Shown here in pieces: positions 9,765 through 18,347 of a stretch of 64,000 nt of DNA. Position numbers and translations under genes: made by a program. Source of the stretch: Nocardioides sp. Soil805. Lineage in GTDB: Bacteria > Actinomycetota > Actinomycetes > Propionibacteriales > Nocardioidaceae. Location: the NCBI RefSeq assembly GCF_001429625.1, contig NZ_LMSU01000002.1, positions 558,001 through 622,000 on the forward strand. Direction: 5' to 3'. Positions within the stretch are counted from its first letter, which is position 1; each line of letters starts with the position of its first letter. Under the pieces are notes generated by a model. That model had not been told where the DNA came from. It ran no database searches and saw only the letters and a list, made by a program, of their open reading frames with translations.

Positions 9765-11081
9765 ATGACGACTTCTCGGGAGACCCACGCGACCTGCACC
9801 TTCGTCCCGCCCTGGCTGCTCGAACGGCTGGGGGCCGACGCCACCCTCGCCTCGGACACCACCCTCCGGACCCGGCGCGAGCAGGCGATGGCGGCGCGGG
9901 TCGCTCGTCCACGGACGCAGGCGGCGCCCGACCAGCCGGCGTGGACCGTGCACACCGCCGGCAACGCCGAGGTGCTCCCCGGTGAGCCGGTGCGCACGCC
10001 GGGCACCCCCGAGTCCGGTGACCCGGCAGTCGACGAGGCGGCCGCGGGGATCAGCGCGACCCTGGAGATGTACGCCGAGGGCCTGGGGCGCTCGTCGTAC
10101 GACGACGCGGGCGCGATGGTGAGCCTCACCGTCCACTACGGCCGCGACTACGACAACGCCTTCTGGGACGGCACCCAGCTGGTCTTCGGCGACGGCGACG
10201 GGGAGATCTTCGAGCGGTTCACCAAGCCGGTCGACGTGATGGGCCACGAGTTCACCCACGCGGTCACCGAGCTCACCGCTGGCCTCGTCTACCGAGGCCA
10301 GTCCGGCGCGCTCAACGAGTCGGTCTCCGACGTCTTCGCCATCTGCCTCAAGCAGCGCCTGCTCGGCCAGGACGCCGCGTCCGGCAGCTGGCTGATCGGC
10401 GAGGAGCTCTTCCTGCCCGCCGTGCAGGCGCGAGGGCTGCGCGACATGGCCGCGCCCGGCACGGCGTACGACGACCCCCGGCTCGGCCAGGACCCGCAGC
10501 CGGCGCACATGGACGACTTCGTGGTGACGAGCGACGACAACGGCGGGGTGCACATCAACTCCGGCATCCCCAACCGCGCCTTCCACCTCGCCGCGACGGC
10601 CATCGGTGGCTCCAGCCTCGAGGGTGCCGGCCGGGTCTGGTACGCCGCGCTGACCTCCGGGGACGTCTCCCCGCGGGCCGACTTCGCGGCCTTCGCCGCG
10701 GTGACCGTGGCGGTCGCCGGCGAGCACGCCGACGCCGTGCGGAGCGCGTGGCAGCAGGTCGGCGTGGAGCCGGGGGCCGTCCCGTCCGGCACGCCGGCGC
10801 CGCAGGGCGGTGCGACCGGCCGGGTGGTCCGTGTGCGTCGCAGCGGCGGCTTCGCCGGACGGCTCACCGAGGGCGAGGTCGACCTCGAGGGCGACGACCC
10901 GCGGGCCGCGGCCGTGGCCGACCTCGCGGGCCGGGTCGACCTGGCCCGCGTGGCGCGGCGCACGCAGATGCCCGACATGTACGTCTACCGCTTCGAGATC
11001 GAGGGGACCACGGCCGAGGTCTGCGAACCGCTGCCGTCCGACCTGGCAGAGCTGGCCCGGCTCGTCCTCGAGGAGCGCTGA
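9765..11081 (+). CDS. protealysin-like M4 metalloprotease fused to an emfourin-like inhibitor domain
   Basis: 438 residues. Residues 11-20 ([10 protein letters not shown]) match the short propeptide motif of protealysin-like proteases. The zinc site is [12 protein letters not shown] (His161, Glu162, His165) with the third ligand Glu185 in GALNESVSD; the thermolysin C-terminal helical domain follows, with [15 protein letters not shown]. No signal peptide is visible, as in protealysins. After a Pro/Gly-rich linker (about 340-352) comes an 85-residue domain beginning [11 protein letters not shown] and containing [10 protein letters not shown], which resembles emfourin, the protein inhibitor usually encoded by a separate gene beside such proteases. 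A single protein carrying both is unusual. The stop codon begins a repeat array. Confidence 0.88.
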   Translation: MTTSRETHATCTFVPPWLLERLGADATLASDTTLRTRREQAMAARVARPRTQAAPDQPAWTVHTAGNAEVLPGEPVRTPGTPESGDPAVDEAAAGISATLEMYAEGLGRSSYDDAGAMVSLTVHYGRDYDNAFWDGTQLVFGDGDGEIFERFTKPVDVMGHEFTHAVTELTAGLVYRGQSGALNESVSDVFAICLKQRLLGQDAASGSWLIGEELFLPAVQARGLRDMAAPGTAYDDPRLGQDPQPAHMDDFVVTSDDNGGVHINSGIPNRAFHLAATAIGGSSLEGAGRVWYAALTSGDVSPRADFAAFAAVTVAVAGEHADAVRSAWQQVGVEPGAVPSGTPAPQGGATGRVVRVRRSGGFAGRLTEGEVDLEGDDPRAAAVADLAGRVDLARVARRTQMPDMYVYRFEIEGTTAEVCEPLPSDLAELARLVLEER

Positions 11082-11176
11082 CCGGGCACTTTCGTGCCGC
11101 TGAATGGTGCCGACCGGGCACTTTCGTGCCGCTGGGCGGCGCTGACCGGGCGTTTCCAGGCCGCCGACGGCACGAC
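11081..11176 (+). repeat. three direct copies of a 32-bp repeat (orientation A)
   Basis: Units start at 11081, 11113 and 11145 with an exact 32-base period. Each begins ACCGGGC; the first two continue ACTTTCGTGCCGC, which can fold as GGCAC/GTGCC hairpins. The protease TGA stop overlaps the first unit. The third copy is diverged. Confidence 0.85.
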
Positions 11177-11200
11177 GCGCGGGCTCCCGGCCGAGGCACA

Positions 11201-11305
11201 AGATGGCGGCCCCTCTGGTCCACCCCCTGGATCTGTCAGGCCGCCATCTCGGACGCGCACCGAGAACGATGTGGTTTCGGTGCCACAGGCTGACACCGAA
11301 TCCAC
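11201..11305. repeat. two nested-scale inverted repeats in the convergent intergenic region
   Basis: AGATGGCGGCC at 11201-11211 is perfectly complementary to 11239-11249. A second stem pairs 11271-11282 with 11294-11305 (11 of 12 bases). Both could act as terminators between the convergent protease and racemase genes. The full gene-free stretch 11082-11414 holds only these and the flanking 32-bp repeats. Confidence 0.75.
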
Positions 11306-11318
11306 ACCCGAGGTCCAG

Positions 11319-11414
11319 TCGGCGGCTGCGAGGTGTCAGGAAGTGCCCGGTCGGCGGCTGCAAGGTGTCAGGAAGTGCCCGGTCGGCGGCTGTGAGGTGT
11401 CAGGAATCGCCCGG
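11319..11414 (-). repeat. three direct copies of the 32-bp repeat in the opposite orientation (B)
   Basis: Units start at 11319, 11351 and 11383, again with an exact 32-base period. Read on the minus strand they start CCGGGC, usually followed by ACTTCCTGACACC, and end GCCGA. They share both ends with the A units. They abut the stop codon of the racemase-like gene at 11415. Confidence 0.85.
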
Positions 11415-12104
11415 TCAGGCGAGCGCGCGGTCGAGCGCCGCCTGCACGTGCAGGGTCGTGCAGGGGAAGACGGGGAGCTCGGTGTCGGCCTGCCGGACGA
11501 GCAGCTCGAGCTCGGTGCAGCCGAGCAGGACGCCACCGGCGCCGGCGTCCCAGAGCTCGTCGATCAGGTCCACCACGCGGCGGCGGGTCCGGTCGACGAC
11601 CCGGCCGTGCACGAGCTCGCCGTAGATCGCGTCGTTGAGCCACTCGTGGTGCCGGGCGTCCGGGACGATCACCTCGGGGCCGCCGTCACTGATGCGGCTG
11701 ATGAAGAACGGGTCGTTCATGGCCACGGTGGTCCCGATGAAGGCGACCTTGTCCATCCCCGCGGCCGTGCAGGCGTCGGAGACGACGTCGGCGAGGTGGA
11801 GCAGCGGGATGTCGACCGCGTCGGCCACCTGGTCGGCGACCTTGTGGAAGGTCGTCGTGCACAGCAGCAGGAAGTCGGCGCCGGCGCGCTCGACCCCGGC
11901 GGCGGCATCGGCCAGCAGGGTGCCGATCTGGTCCCACTTCTCGTCGTCCTCGAGGTGGGTCAGCTCGGCGAAGTCGACGGTGCTCAGCACGAGCTTGGGC
12001 GAGGAGAGCCCGCCGAGTCGTTGCTGCACCCCGAGGTTGAGGTCGCGGTAGTACACCAGGCTGGATTCCCAGCTCATGCCGCCGATGAGTCCGATGGTCT
12101 GCAC
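11415..12104 (-). CDS. aspartate/glutamate racemase family protein
   Basis: 229 residues. The N-terminal IGLIGGMSWESSLVYYR and the C-terminal GGVLLGCTELELL identify the Asp/Glu racemase superfamily (YgeA-like branch), with HKVADQVADAVDIPLLHLAD between. The first catalytic cysteine lies in LLLCTTTFHK, where most relatives have CNTMH, so the Asn beside Cys is replaced by Thr. The second cysteine (GCTE) is intact. It may racemise an amino acid or be a related amino-acid or hydantoin enzyme. GTG at 12104 is chosen from the family start and CAGACT ending six bases upstream. Confidence 0.87.
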   Translation of the reverse strand: MQTIGLIGGMSWESSLVYYRDLNLGVQQRLGGLSSPKLVLSTVDFAELTHLEDDEKWDQIGTLLADAAAGVERAGADFLLLCTTTFHKVADQVADAVDIPLLHLADVVSDACTAAGMDKVAFIGTTVAMNDPFFISRISDGGPEVIVPDARHHEWLNDAIYGELVHGRVVDRTRRRVVDLIDELWDAGAGGVLLGCTELELLVRQADTELPVFPCTTLHVQAALDRALA

Positions 12105-12169
12105 GGGTGCAGTCTGGCACGCCGCGCAGACCACCGAGGAGGCCTGCGGACCCGGTGGACGGGGGCGCG

Positions 12170-12940
12170 TCAGCGCACCCGGTGCACCTTGTGCTGCGCC
12201 GCCTGCGCTCGCGGCTTGATGACGAGCTCGTCGATGTTGACGTGGGCGGGCCGGGTGGCCACCCAGGCGATGGCGTCCGCGACGTCCTCGGCGACCAGCG
12301 GGTCGGGGACGCCGTCGTACACCGCGGCGGCGGCCTCGGCGTCGCCGCCGAAGCGGACCATGGCGAACTCCTCGGTGCGGACCATGCCGGGTGCGATCTC
12401 GCTGACCCGGATCGGCTCGCCGTTGAGCTCGAGGCGCAGCGTCTCGGTGACCACCTGGGTGGCGTGCTTGGCCGCGGTGTAGCCGCCGCCCTTCTCGTAG
12501 GCGATCCGGCCGGCGGTGGAGCCGACGTTGACGATGAGGCCGTCCCCACTGGCGCGCAGGGCAGGGAGGAGGGCCTGGGTGACGCGCACCAGCCCGAGCA
12601 CGTTGACGTCGTACATCGCCCGCCACTGCTCGACGTCGGCCGACTCGACCGGGTCGGAGCCGAAGGCGCCGCCGGCGTTGTTGACCAGGACGTGCAGCGT
12701 GTCGCCGACGGCGGAGGCGAGTGCCGCCACCGAGGCGTCGTCGGTGACGTCGCAGGCCACCGCGCGGCCGCCGATCTCCTGGGCGAGGGCGTCGATGCGG
12801 TCGGTACGGCGGGCGGCGCACACCACGTCGAAGCCGGCCGCGGCCAGGGCGCGCGCGGTGGCGGCACCGATGCCGCTCGAGGCGCCCGTCACGACGGCGG
12901 TCCGGGTGCGCTGGGGGGTCGACTGGGGGGTCTCGGTCAT
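12170..12940 (-). CDS. short-chain dehydrogenase/reductase (YdfG-like)
   Basis: 256 residues of the classical SDR family: cofactor loop TGASSGIGAAT, structural VNNAGG, catalytic Ser in IVNVGSTAG and YTAAK with the active Tyr/Lys. The arginines after strand 2 (AARRTDR) favour NADP(H). The C-terminal HVNIDELVIKPRAQ is characteristic of the YdfG/serine-3-dehydrogenase-like subgroup. It is an NADP-dependent oxidoreductase; substrate unknown. ATG at 12940 fits the family start. It is divergent from the RNase H gene with only about 25 bases between starts. Confidence 0.92.
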   Translation of the reverse strand: MTETPQSTPQRTRTAVVTGASSGIGAATARALAAAGFDVVCAARRTDRIDALAQEIGGRAVACDVTDDASVAALASAVGDTLHVLVNNAGGAFGSDPVESADVEQWRAMYDVNVLGLVRVTQALLPALRASGDGLIVNVGSTAGRIAYEKGGGYTAAKHATQVVTETLRLELNGEPIRVSEIAPGMVRTEEFAMVRFGGDAEAAAAVYDGVPDPLVAEDVADAIAWVATRPAHVNIDELVIKPRAQAAQHKVHRVR

Positions 12941-12965
12941 GACGCCATGATGCAGGATGTGCGCC

Positions 12966-13862
12966 GTGATCATCGCGGCAGCAGACGGCTCGGCCCTCGG
13001 CAACCCCGGACCGGCGGGATGGGCGTGGTACGTCGACGACGACTGCTGGGCCTCCGGGGGCTGGGCCCGCGGCACCAACAACATGGGCGAGCTGATGGCC
13101 GTGCTCGACCTGCTCCAGCAGACGGCGCACGTCGACGACGAGCTGCACGTCTACTGCGACAGCACCTACGTCATCAACACGATCACCAAGTGGATGGCCG
13201 GCTGGAAGCGCAAGGGCTGGAAGAAGGGCGACGGCAAGCCCGTGATGAACCTCGAGCTCATCCAGGCCCTCGACGCCGCCATGCAGGGCCGCCGGGTGAA
13301 GTTCGAGTGGGTCAAGGGCCACTCCGGGCACGTCCTCAACGAGGCCGCCGACCGGCGCGCCAACGCCGCCGCCGCGGCCTACCAGGCCGGCCGGGTCGCC
13401 GACCCCGGACCCGGCTTCGCCGGCGCGTCGGGCCGCAGCGTCCCGCAGGCGGGCCCCACCGTGGTCGAGGAGGAGCCCGACCTCTTCAGCGATCTCGACG
13501 ACGCCGGCAGCGACGTCAGCAACCTCTCCGACGAGGAGCAGGTGATCGCCCTGGAGCGCGCGGCCCTCACCGACGAGGTGCGCTCCGACCGTGGTGCGAT
13601 GGCCGCGCTGCTGCACCCCGAGTGGCAGGAGATCGGCCAGTCCGGTCGCCTGTGGACGCGGGAGGAGCTGCTCGCCGAGATGGGGCCCCTCGGGGTCGAG
13701 ATCAGCCTCGACGTCGTGTCGACCGAGCGGCTCTCGCCGGACACGATCCTGCTGCTGTGGCGCAGCATCACCGACGACGGCAGCGTGCTGCGCAGCTCAC
13801 TGTGGGTGCGGACGTCGCACGGCTGGCAGCAGCGGTTCCACCAGGGCACCCGCGAGGCCTGA
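12966..13862 (+). CDS. rnhA: ribonuclease HI fused to a DUF4440-like domain
   Basis: 298 residues from GTG at 12966; ATG at 12957 is an alternative. The first 140 residues are an RNase HI domain with acidic residues in ADGSALGNPGPAGW, NNMGELMAVLD, YCDSTYV and NEAADRRAN, which bind two metals to cut RNA in RNA-DNA hybrids. After an acidic linker, residues from about 185 (SDEEQVIALERAALTDEVRS) form a DUF4440/SnoaL-like fold of unknown function, ending SLWVRTSHGWQQRFHQGT. The GTG is preferred because homologues start at IIAAADGS and CAGGAT ends seven bases upstream. Confidence 0.88.
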   Translation: MIIAAADGSALGNPGPAGWAWYVDDDCWASGGWARGTNNMGELMAVLDLLQQTAHVDDELHVYCDSTYVINTITKWMAGWKRKGWKKGDGKPVMNLELIQALDAAMQGRRVKFEWVKGHSGHVLNEAADRRANAAAAAYQAGRVADPGPGFAGASGRSVPQAGPTVVEEEPDLFSDLDDAGSDVSNLSDEEQVIALERAALTDEVRSDRGAMAALLHPEWQEIGQSGRLWTREELLAEMGPLGVEISLDVVSTERLSPDTILLLWRSITDDGSVLRSSLWVRTSHGWQQRFHQGTREA

Positions 13863-13900
13863 GCCGCGCACCGCGACGGCGGCGGGTCCCGCCAACTGGC

Positions 13901-13919
13901 AAAGGTAAGGCTTACCTTC
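13901..13919 (+). promoter_or_regulatory. DtxR/IdeR-type iron box
   Basis: AAAGGTAAGGCTTACCTTC is a near-perfect dyad (AAGGTAAG/CTTACCTT around a central G). It matches the core of the actinobacterial iron box TTAGGTTAGGCTAACCTAA, especially AGG-TAAGGCTTACCT. It abuts the -10 hexamer TATCGT (13920-13925), so bound repressor would block polymerase. This predicts expression of the next gene under iron limitation. Confidence 0.75.
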
Positions 13920-13925
13920 TATCGT
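13920..13925 (+). promoter_or_regulatory. -10 hexamer, leaderless, iron-box controlled
   Basis: TATCGT ends seven bases before GTG 13933, directly beside the iron box. Confidence 0.5.
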
Positions 13926-13932
13926 CCTCCGG

Positions 13933-16497
13933 GTGACCACCGCCCCCGAGGTGCGCCCGACCCCGGCGCCGCTCATCGCCCACCTCGCCTCCTTCGGTGA
14001 GCGCCGGGCCCTGGTCACCGCCGATGAGTCGGTGACCTACGCCGACCTCGCCGACCGCGTCGAGCAGGCCGCCGCGGCGTACACCGGCGGTCGCCGGCTG
14101 GTGCTCCTCACGCCCGGCAACGACATCGACTCGGTCGTCGAGTACGTCGCAGCGCTGGCCGCCGACCAGGTCGTGCTCGTCTCCTCGCCCGCGGCCGCCC
14201 CGGGCCTGCTGGAGGCCTGGACGCCCGACGTGCTGGCCGACCCGGCCGGGCGCGACTGGCGCGCGGCGGAGTCCTCGCACGCGCTCCACCCCGACCTGGC
14301 GCTGCTGCTGTCGACCAGCGGGTCGACCGGCTCGCCCAAGCTCGTGCGACTGGCCCGCGAGGGCGTGCTGGCCAACGCTGAGGCCATCGCCGAGGCGCTC
14401 GGCGTGCGGGACACCGACCTCGCGGCCACCACGCTGCCGCTGCACTACTGCTACGGCCTCTCGGTGCTCCACAGCCACCTGCTGCGCGGGGCCGGCCTGC
14501 TGCTCACCGACCTCTCCGTCGTCGACGAGTGCTTCTGGGACCTGGTCCGCACCCACGGCGTGACCACGATCCCCGGCGTGCCCCACACCTTCGAGCTGCT
14601 CGAGCGGGCCGGCTTCGCCGACCGGGACCTCCCCTCCCTGCGCGCGCTCACCCAGGCCGGCGGGCGGATGCCGCCGGAGCGGGTCCGGGCCTTCGCCGAG
14701 CTTGGCCAGCGCCGGGGCTACGACCTGTTCGTGATGTACGGCGCCACCGAGGCCACCGCCCGGATGAGCGTGCTGCGCCCCGACCTGGCCTCCGTGGCGC
14801 CCGGGTCGGTCGGCCGCCCGCTGCCCGGCACGTCGTTCAGGCTGGCGCGCGTCGAGGACGCGGACCCGGGCGTCGGGGAGCTCGTCTTCTCCGGCCCCAA
14901 CGTGATGATGGGCTACGCCACCGCGCCCGCCGACCTCGCCTCCGGACGCACGGTGGAGGAGCTGCGCACCGGTGACCTGGCGCGGCAGCGTCCCGACGGC
15001 CTCTGGGAGGTCGTCGGGCGGACCAGCCGGATCGCCAAGGTCTGCGGCCTGCGGATCGACCTCGACCGGGTGGAGCGCTCGTTGGCCCGTGGCGGGGTCG
15101 TCGCGGCCGTCGCCGACGCGGGGGAGCGGATCGCCGTCGGTGTCGTCGACGGTGCCCGCCCCGTCGACCCCGACGTCGTACGCCGTGGGGCCGCCGACGC
15201 CGCCGGGCTCGCGCCCACCGGGGTCGCGGTCCTGGTGCTGCCCGACCTGCCGCGGCTGCCCAACGCCAAGGTCGACCACCGCGCGCTGGCGGCCATGGTC
15301 CGGGACCTGCCCGAGGCGCCCGCTGCAGCGACCACCCCGACCAGGGAGGTGACGGCGGTCGCCGTGGCGGACCTGCTGGGCGCGCTGCTCGGCCGTCCCG
15401 ACGCCGGGCCGGGCGACTCGTTCGTCTCCCTCGGCGGCGACTCGCTGTCCTACGTCGAGGTCAGCCTGCGCCTCGAGGGACTGCTCGGGCACCTGCCTGC
15501 CGCGTGGCCGACCCTGCCCGCGGCCGCGCTCGCCGACGCCGTCCCCTCCGGCCGTCGTCGCAGGGGTGTGACCGTCGAGACCAACGTCGTGCTGCGGGCG
15601 CTGGCGATCGTGACCATCGTCGGCTCGCACGCCAACCTCTTCACGCTCCTCGGTGGCGCGCACGTGCTGCTGGCGATCGTCGGCTTCAACCTCGGCCGAT
15701 TCCAGCTCGGCGACCGCTCGCGGCGGGAGCGGACCCGCGCGATCCTGCGCGGCCTGGCCCGGGTGGCGGTCCCCTCGGTGGCGGTCATCGGGATCGTCGC
15801 CGCGCTGTCGCGCGACATCACCTGGAAGCAGGCCGCGCTGATCACGGCCTTCACCGAGTGGAGCTGGTCGGAACCCCGCTGGAGCTACTGGTTCATCGAG
15901 GCGATGGTGCTGGCGGTGCTGCTGCTGGCGGGGTTGCTCGCGGTCCCCGCGGTGGACCGGGCCACGCGGCGCCACCCGTTCGGCACGCCGGTGGTGCTCT
16001 CCCTGGTGCTGCTCCCGACCCGCTACGACCTCGTCGGGATGCCCGGTGACCACGTCCACCGCGCCCACGGCGTGCTCTGGCTGCTCGTCCTGGGGTGGGC
16101 CATGTCGCAGGCTCGCACCCGCGCCCAGCGCTTGGTCGTCTCGGTCCTGGTGCTGGCCCTGGTCCCCGGCTTCTTCTCCGTCGGCGGGGTCGAGCGGCAC
16201 GTCTACCTCGCCCTGGGGCTGCTCGCGCTGACGTGGGTGCCCCACGTGCGCCTGCCGGCCGCGGCGGCGTACGTCACCGGGCTCGTGGCCGCCTCGTCGC
16301 TGTGGATCTACCTGCTGCACTGGCGCGTCTACCCGTGGTTCGAGGTGCAGTGGCCGCTGCTGGCGACCCTGCTCTCGCTGGCGGTCGGCGTCGTCGCGGC
16401 GACCGTCGTACGCCGCGCGGCCGCGGCCGTCGTACGCGGTCCCGAGGCCACCGGCCGTCGGGGTGGGGTGCCCGTCCGGGAATCGCTGGCGCGCTGA
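13933..16497 (+). CDS. adenylation / carrier protein / membrane acyltransferase fusion, iron-regulated
   Basis: 854 residues in three parts. Residues 1-460 are an adenylate-forming domain with LLSTSGSTGSPKLVRL (A3), MYGATEAT (A5), LRTGDL (A7), GRTSRIAKVCGLRIDLDRVE (A8) and LPRLPNAKVD (A10 lysine). Residues about 470-540 are a carrier domain with the phosphopantetheine serine in LGGDSLSYVE. From about 550 on there are roughly ten membrane helices beginning LRALAIVTIVGSHA and ending WIYLLHWRVYPW, the look of acyltransferase-3 (OafA) proteins. It could activate an acid, load it on its own carrier and transfer it at the membrane. The iron box suggests a role in siderophore or iron-stress chemistry. 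The substrate is unknown. Confidence 0.85.
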   Translation: MTTAPEVRPTPAPLIAHLASFGERRALVTADESVTYADLADRVEQAAAAYTGGRRLVLLTPGNDIDSVVEYVAALAADQVVLVSSPAAAPGLLEAWTPDVLADPAGRDWRAAESSHALHPDLALLLSTSGSTGSPKLVRLAREGVLANAEAIAEALGVRDTDLAATTLPLHYCYGLSVLHSHLLRGAGLLLTDLSVVDECFWDLVRTHGVTTIPGVPHTFELLERAGFADRDLPSLRALTQAGGRMPPERVRAFAELGQRRGYDLFVMYGATEATARMSVLRPDLASVAPGSVGRPLPGTSFRLARVEDADPGVGELVFSGPNVMMGYATAPADLASGRTVEELRTGDLARQRPDGLWEVVGRTSRIAKVCGLRIDLDRVERSLARGGVVAAVADAGERIAVGVVDGARPVDPDVVRRGAADAAGLAPTGVAVLVLPDLPRLPNAKVDHRALAAMVRDLPEAPAAATTPTREVTAVAVADLLGALLGRPDAGPGDSFVSLGGDSLSYVEVSLRLEGLLGHLPAAWPTLPAAALADAVPSGRRRRGVTVETNVVLRALAIVTIVGSHANLFTLLGGAHVLLAIVGFNLGRFQLGDRSRRERTRAILRGLARVAVPSVAVIGIVAALSRDITWKQAALITAFTEWSWSEPRWSYWFIEAMVLAVLLLAGLLAVPAVDRATRRHPFGTPVVLSLVLLPTRYDLVGMPGDHVHRAHGVLWLLVLGWAMSQARTRAQRLVVSVLVLALVPGFFSVGGVERHVYLALGLLALTWVPHVRLPAAAAYVTGLVAASSLWIYLLHWRVYPWFEVQWPLLATLLSLAVGVVAATVVRRAAAAVVRGPEATGRRGGVPVRESLAR

Positions 16498-16575
16498 GGT
16501 TGTTGTGCCCGGTTGGCGCCCCTCGTGTCGTGGTCACTCGTCGTGACCGGGCGCCCCTGACGAGAGGACGCCTGC

Positions 16576-17838
16576 GTGGACCGGGTCGCCATGATCAGCC
16601 TGCACACCTCGCCGCTCGACCAGCCCGGGACGGGTGACGCGGGCGGCATGAACGTCTACGTCATCGAGCTGTCACGCCGCCTCGCGCGCCAGGGCATCGC
16701 GGTCGACGTCTTCACCCGGGCCACGTCGTCGTCGCTGCCGCCGGTCGTGGAGGTCCCCGGCACGGACGGCGCGGTGCTGGTGCGCCACGTGGCGGCCGGT
16801 CCCTTCGAGGGGCTCACCAAGGGTGAGCTGCCCGGCCAGCTGTGCACCTTCGCGCGGGAGGTGCTGCGCACCGAGGCGGCCCACCCCCTCGGGCACTACG
16901 ACGTCGTGCACTCGCACTACTGGCTCTCCGGCCAGGTCGGCGCGCTCGCCCGGGATCGCTGGCAGGTGCCGCTGGTGCACTCGATGCACACCATGGCCAA
17001 GGTCAAGAACGACGCCCTCGCCGAGGGCGACACCCCCGAGCCCGTCGCCCGCGTGATCGGCGAGGAGCAGGTCGTCCAGGCCGCCGACATGCTGGTCGCC
17101 AACACCGACCTCGAGGCCAAGCAGCTCATCAACCTGTACGACGCCGACCCGACCCGCGTCGAGGTCATCCACCCCGGCGTCGACCTCGACGTCTTCCGGC
17201 CGATGGACCGGGCGCAGGCCCGTCGTGACCTCGACCTCCCCGCGGACGCGGTGGTGGTGATGTTCGCCGGCCGGATCCAGCCGCTCAAGGCCCCGGACGT
17301 GCTGCTGCGCGCCGTCTCGGTGCTGCTGGACCAGGACCCCTCGCTGCGCTCGCGGCTCGTCGTCCCCGTCGTCGGCGGACCGTCCGGCAGCGGGCTCGAG
17401 CACCCCGAGTCGCTCGCCCAGCTGGCCTACGAGCTCGGCCTCGACGGCGTGGTGCGGTTCGTGCCGCCCGTGGCCCAGGAGGAGCTGGCCCGGTGGTGCG
17501 CCGCGTCCACCGCGGTCGCCGTGCCGTCGTACAACGAGTCCTTCGGGCTCGTCGCCGCCGAGGCCCAGGCGACCGGCACGCCGGTGGTGGCCGCGGCGGT
17601 CGGCGGGCTGACGACCGTCGTCGCCGACGGTCGCAGCGGGCTGCTCGTCGACGGCCACGAGCCGCGCGACTGGGCCGCTGCGCTGCGCCGGCTGATCGAC
17701 GACCCCGAGCTGACGGCCCGTCTCGGCGACGGTGCGCTCGCCCAGGCGCGGGAGTTCTCCTGGGACCGCACGGCCGCCCGCACCCTCGAGGCCTACCGCA
17801 CGGCGCGCACGCTGATGCGTGATGAGATGTCGGTGTGA
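16576..17838 (+). CDS. mshA: D-inositol-3-phosphate glycosyltransferase (mycothiol synthesis)
   Basis: 420 residues of the GT4 family. It joins GlcNAc from UDP-GlcNAc to inositol 3-phosphate, the first step of mycothiol formation. Diagnostic parts are the N-terminal [62 protein letters not shown] and the E-x7-E region [18 protein letters not shown]. The GTG start at 16576 fits the family N-terminus; GAGAGG lies about a dozen bases upstream. Its stop overlaps the YbjN-like start by GTGA. The same order of mshA, ybjN, gpm and senX3/regX3 occurs in mycobacteria. Confidence 0.95.
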   Translation: MDRVAMISLHTSPLDQPGTGDAGGMNVYVIELSRRLARQGIAVDVFTRATSSSLPPVVEVPGTDGAVLVRHVAAGPFEGLTKGELPGQLCTFAREVLRTEAAHPLGHYDVVHSHYWLSGQVGALARDRWQVPLVHSMHTMAKVKNDALAEGDTPEPVARVIGEEQVVQAADMLVANTDLEAKQLINLYDADPTRVEVIHPGVDLDVFRPMDRAQARRDLDLPADAVVVMFAGRIQPLKAPDVLLRAVSVLLDQDPSLRSRLVVPVVGGPSGSGLEHPESLAQLAYELGLDGVVRFVPPVAQEELARWCAASTAVAVPSYNESFGLVAAEAQATGTPVVAAAVGGLTTVVADGRSGLLVDGHEPRDWAAALRRLIDDPELTARLGDGALAQAREFSWDRTAARTLEAYRTARTLMRDEMSV

Positions 17839-18347
17839 GCGACTCCGCCATCGCCGACACCGTCCGCGGCTACCTCGACGCCAACGAGATCGAGTACGTC
17901 GAGGACCGTCCCGGGGTCTTCTCGCTGACCCTGCCGGGCGAGAAGAAGCTCCAGACGCCGGTGCGCCTCGACGTCGGCGAGCACGCGCTCGGGGTGCACG
18001 CCTTCGTGTGCCGCAACCCCGACGAGAACCACGCCCGGGTCTACCGCTGGCTCCTCGAGCGCAACCTGCGGATGTACGCCGTGGCCTTCGCCGTCGACCA
18101 CACCGGCGACATCTACCTCGACGCCCGGCTGCCGCTGTCGGCCGTCAGTGACGACGAGCTCGACCGGCTCCTCGGCTCGGTGCTCACCCACGCCGACGAG
18201 TCCTTCAACGCCATCCTCGAGCTCGGCTTCGCCACCTCCATCCGCAAGGAGTGGGAGTGGCGGCTCTCCCGCGGGGAGTCGACGCGCAACCTCGAGGCCT
18301 TCCGGGGCTGGCTCGAGGCCGGGACCGACCCGGAGCCCTCCGCCTAG
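17835..18347 (+). CDS. YbjN domain protein
   Basis: 170 residues with no signal peptide or membrane segment. The fold resembles YbjN / type III secretion chaperone-like proteins: [24 protein letters not shown] is typical (seen in parts), as is the long helical C-terminus with [18 protein letters not shown]. Function is unknown in the family. It overlaps the mshA stop by four bases and is translationally coupled to it, as in mycobacteria. Its TAG stop shares the four bases CTAG with the stop of the converging transporter gene. Confidence 0.85.
   Translation: MSDSAIADTVRGYLDANEIEYVEDRPGVFSLTLPGEKKLQTPVRLDVGEHALGVHAFVCRNPDENHARVYRWLLERNLRMYAVAFAVDHTGDIYLDARLPLSAVSDDELDRLLGSVLTHADESFNAILELGFATSIRKEWEWRLSRGESTRNLEAFRGWLEAGTDPEPSA

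Noticed and set aside
11081..11414. CRISPR array
   Set aside because: The 32-bp units are directly joined, with no unique spacers, and there are no cas genes.
16498..16575. Another copy of the 32-bp repeat before mshA
   Set aside because: It has GCCCGGTTGGCGCCCCT and GACCGGGCGCCCCTGA stretches that look alike, but no 32-base period and too little match to the family.
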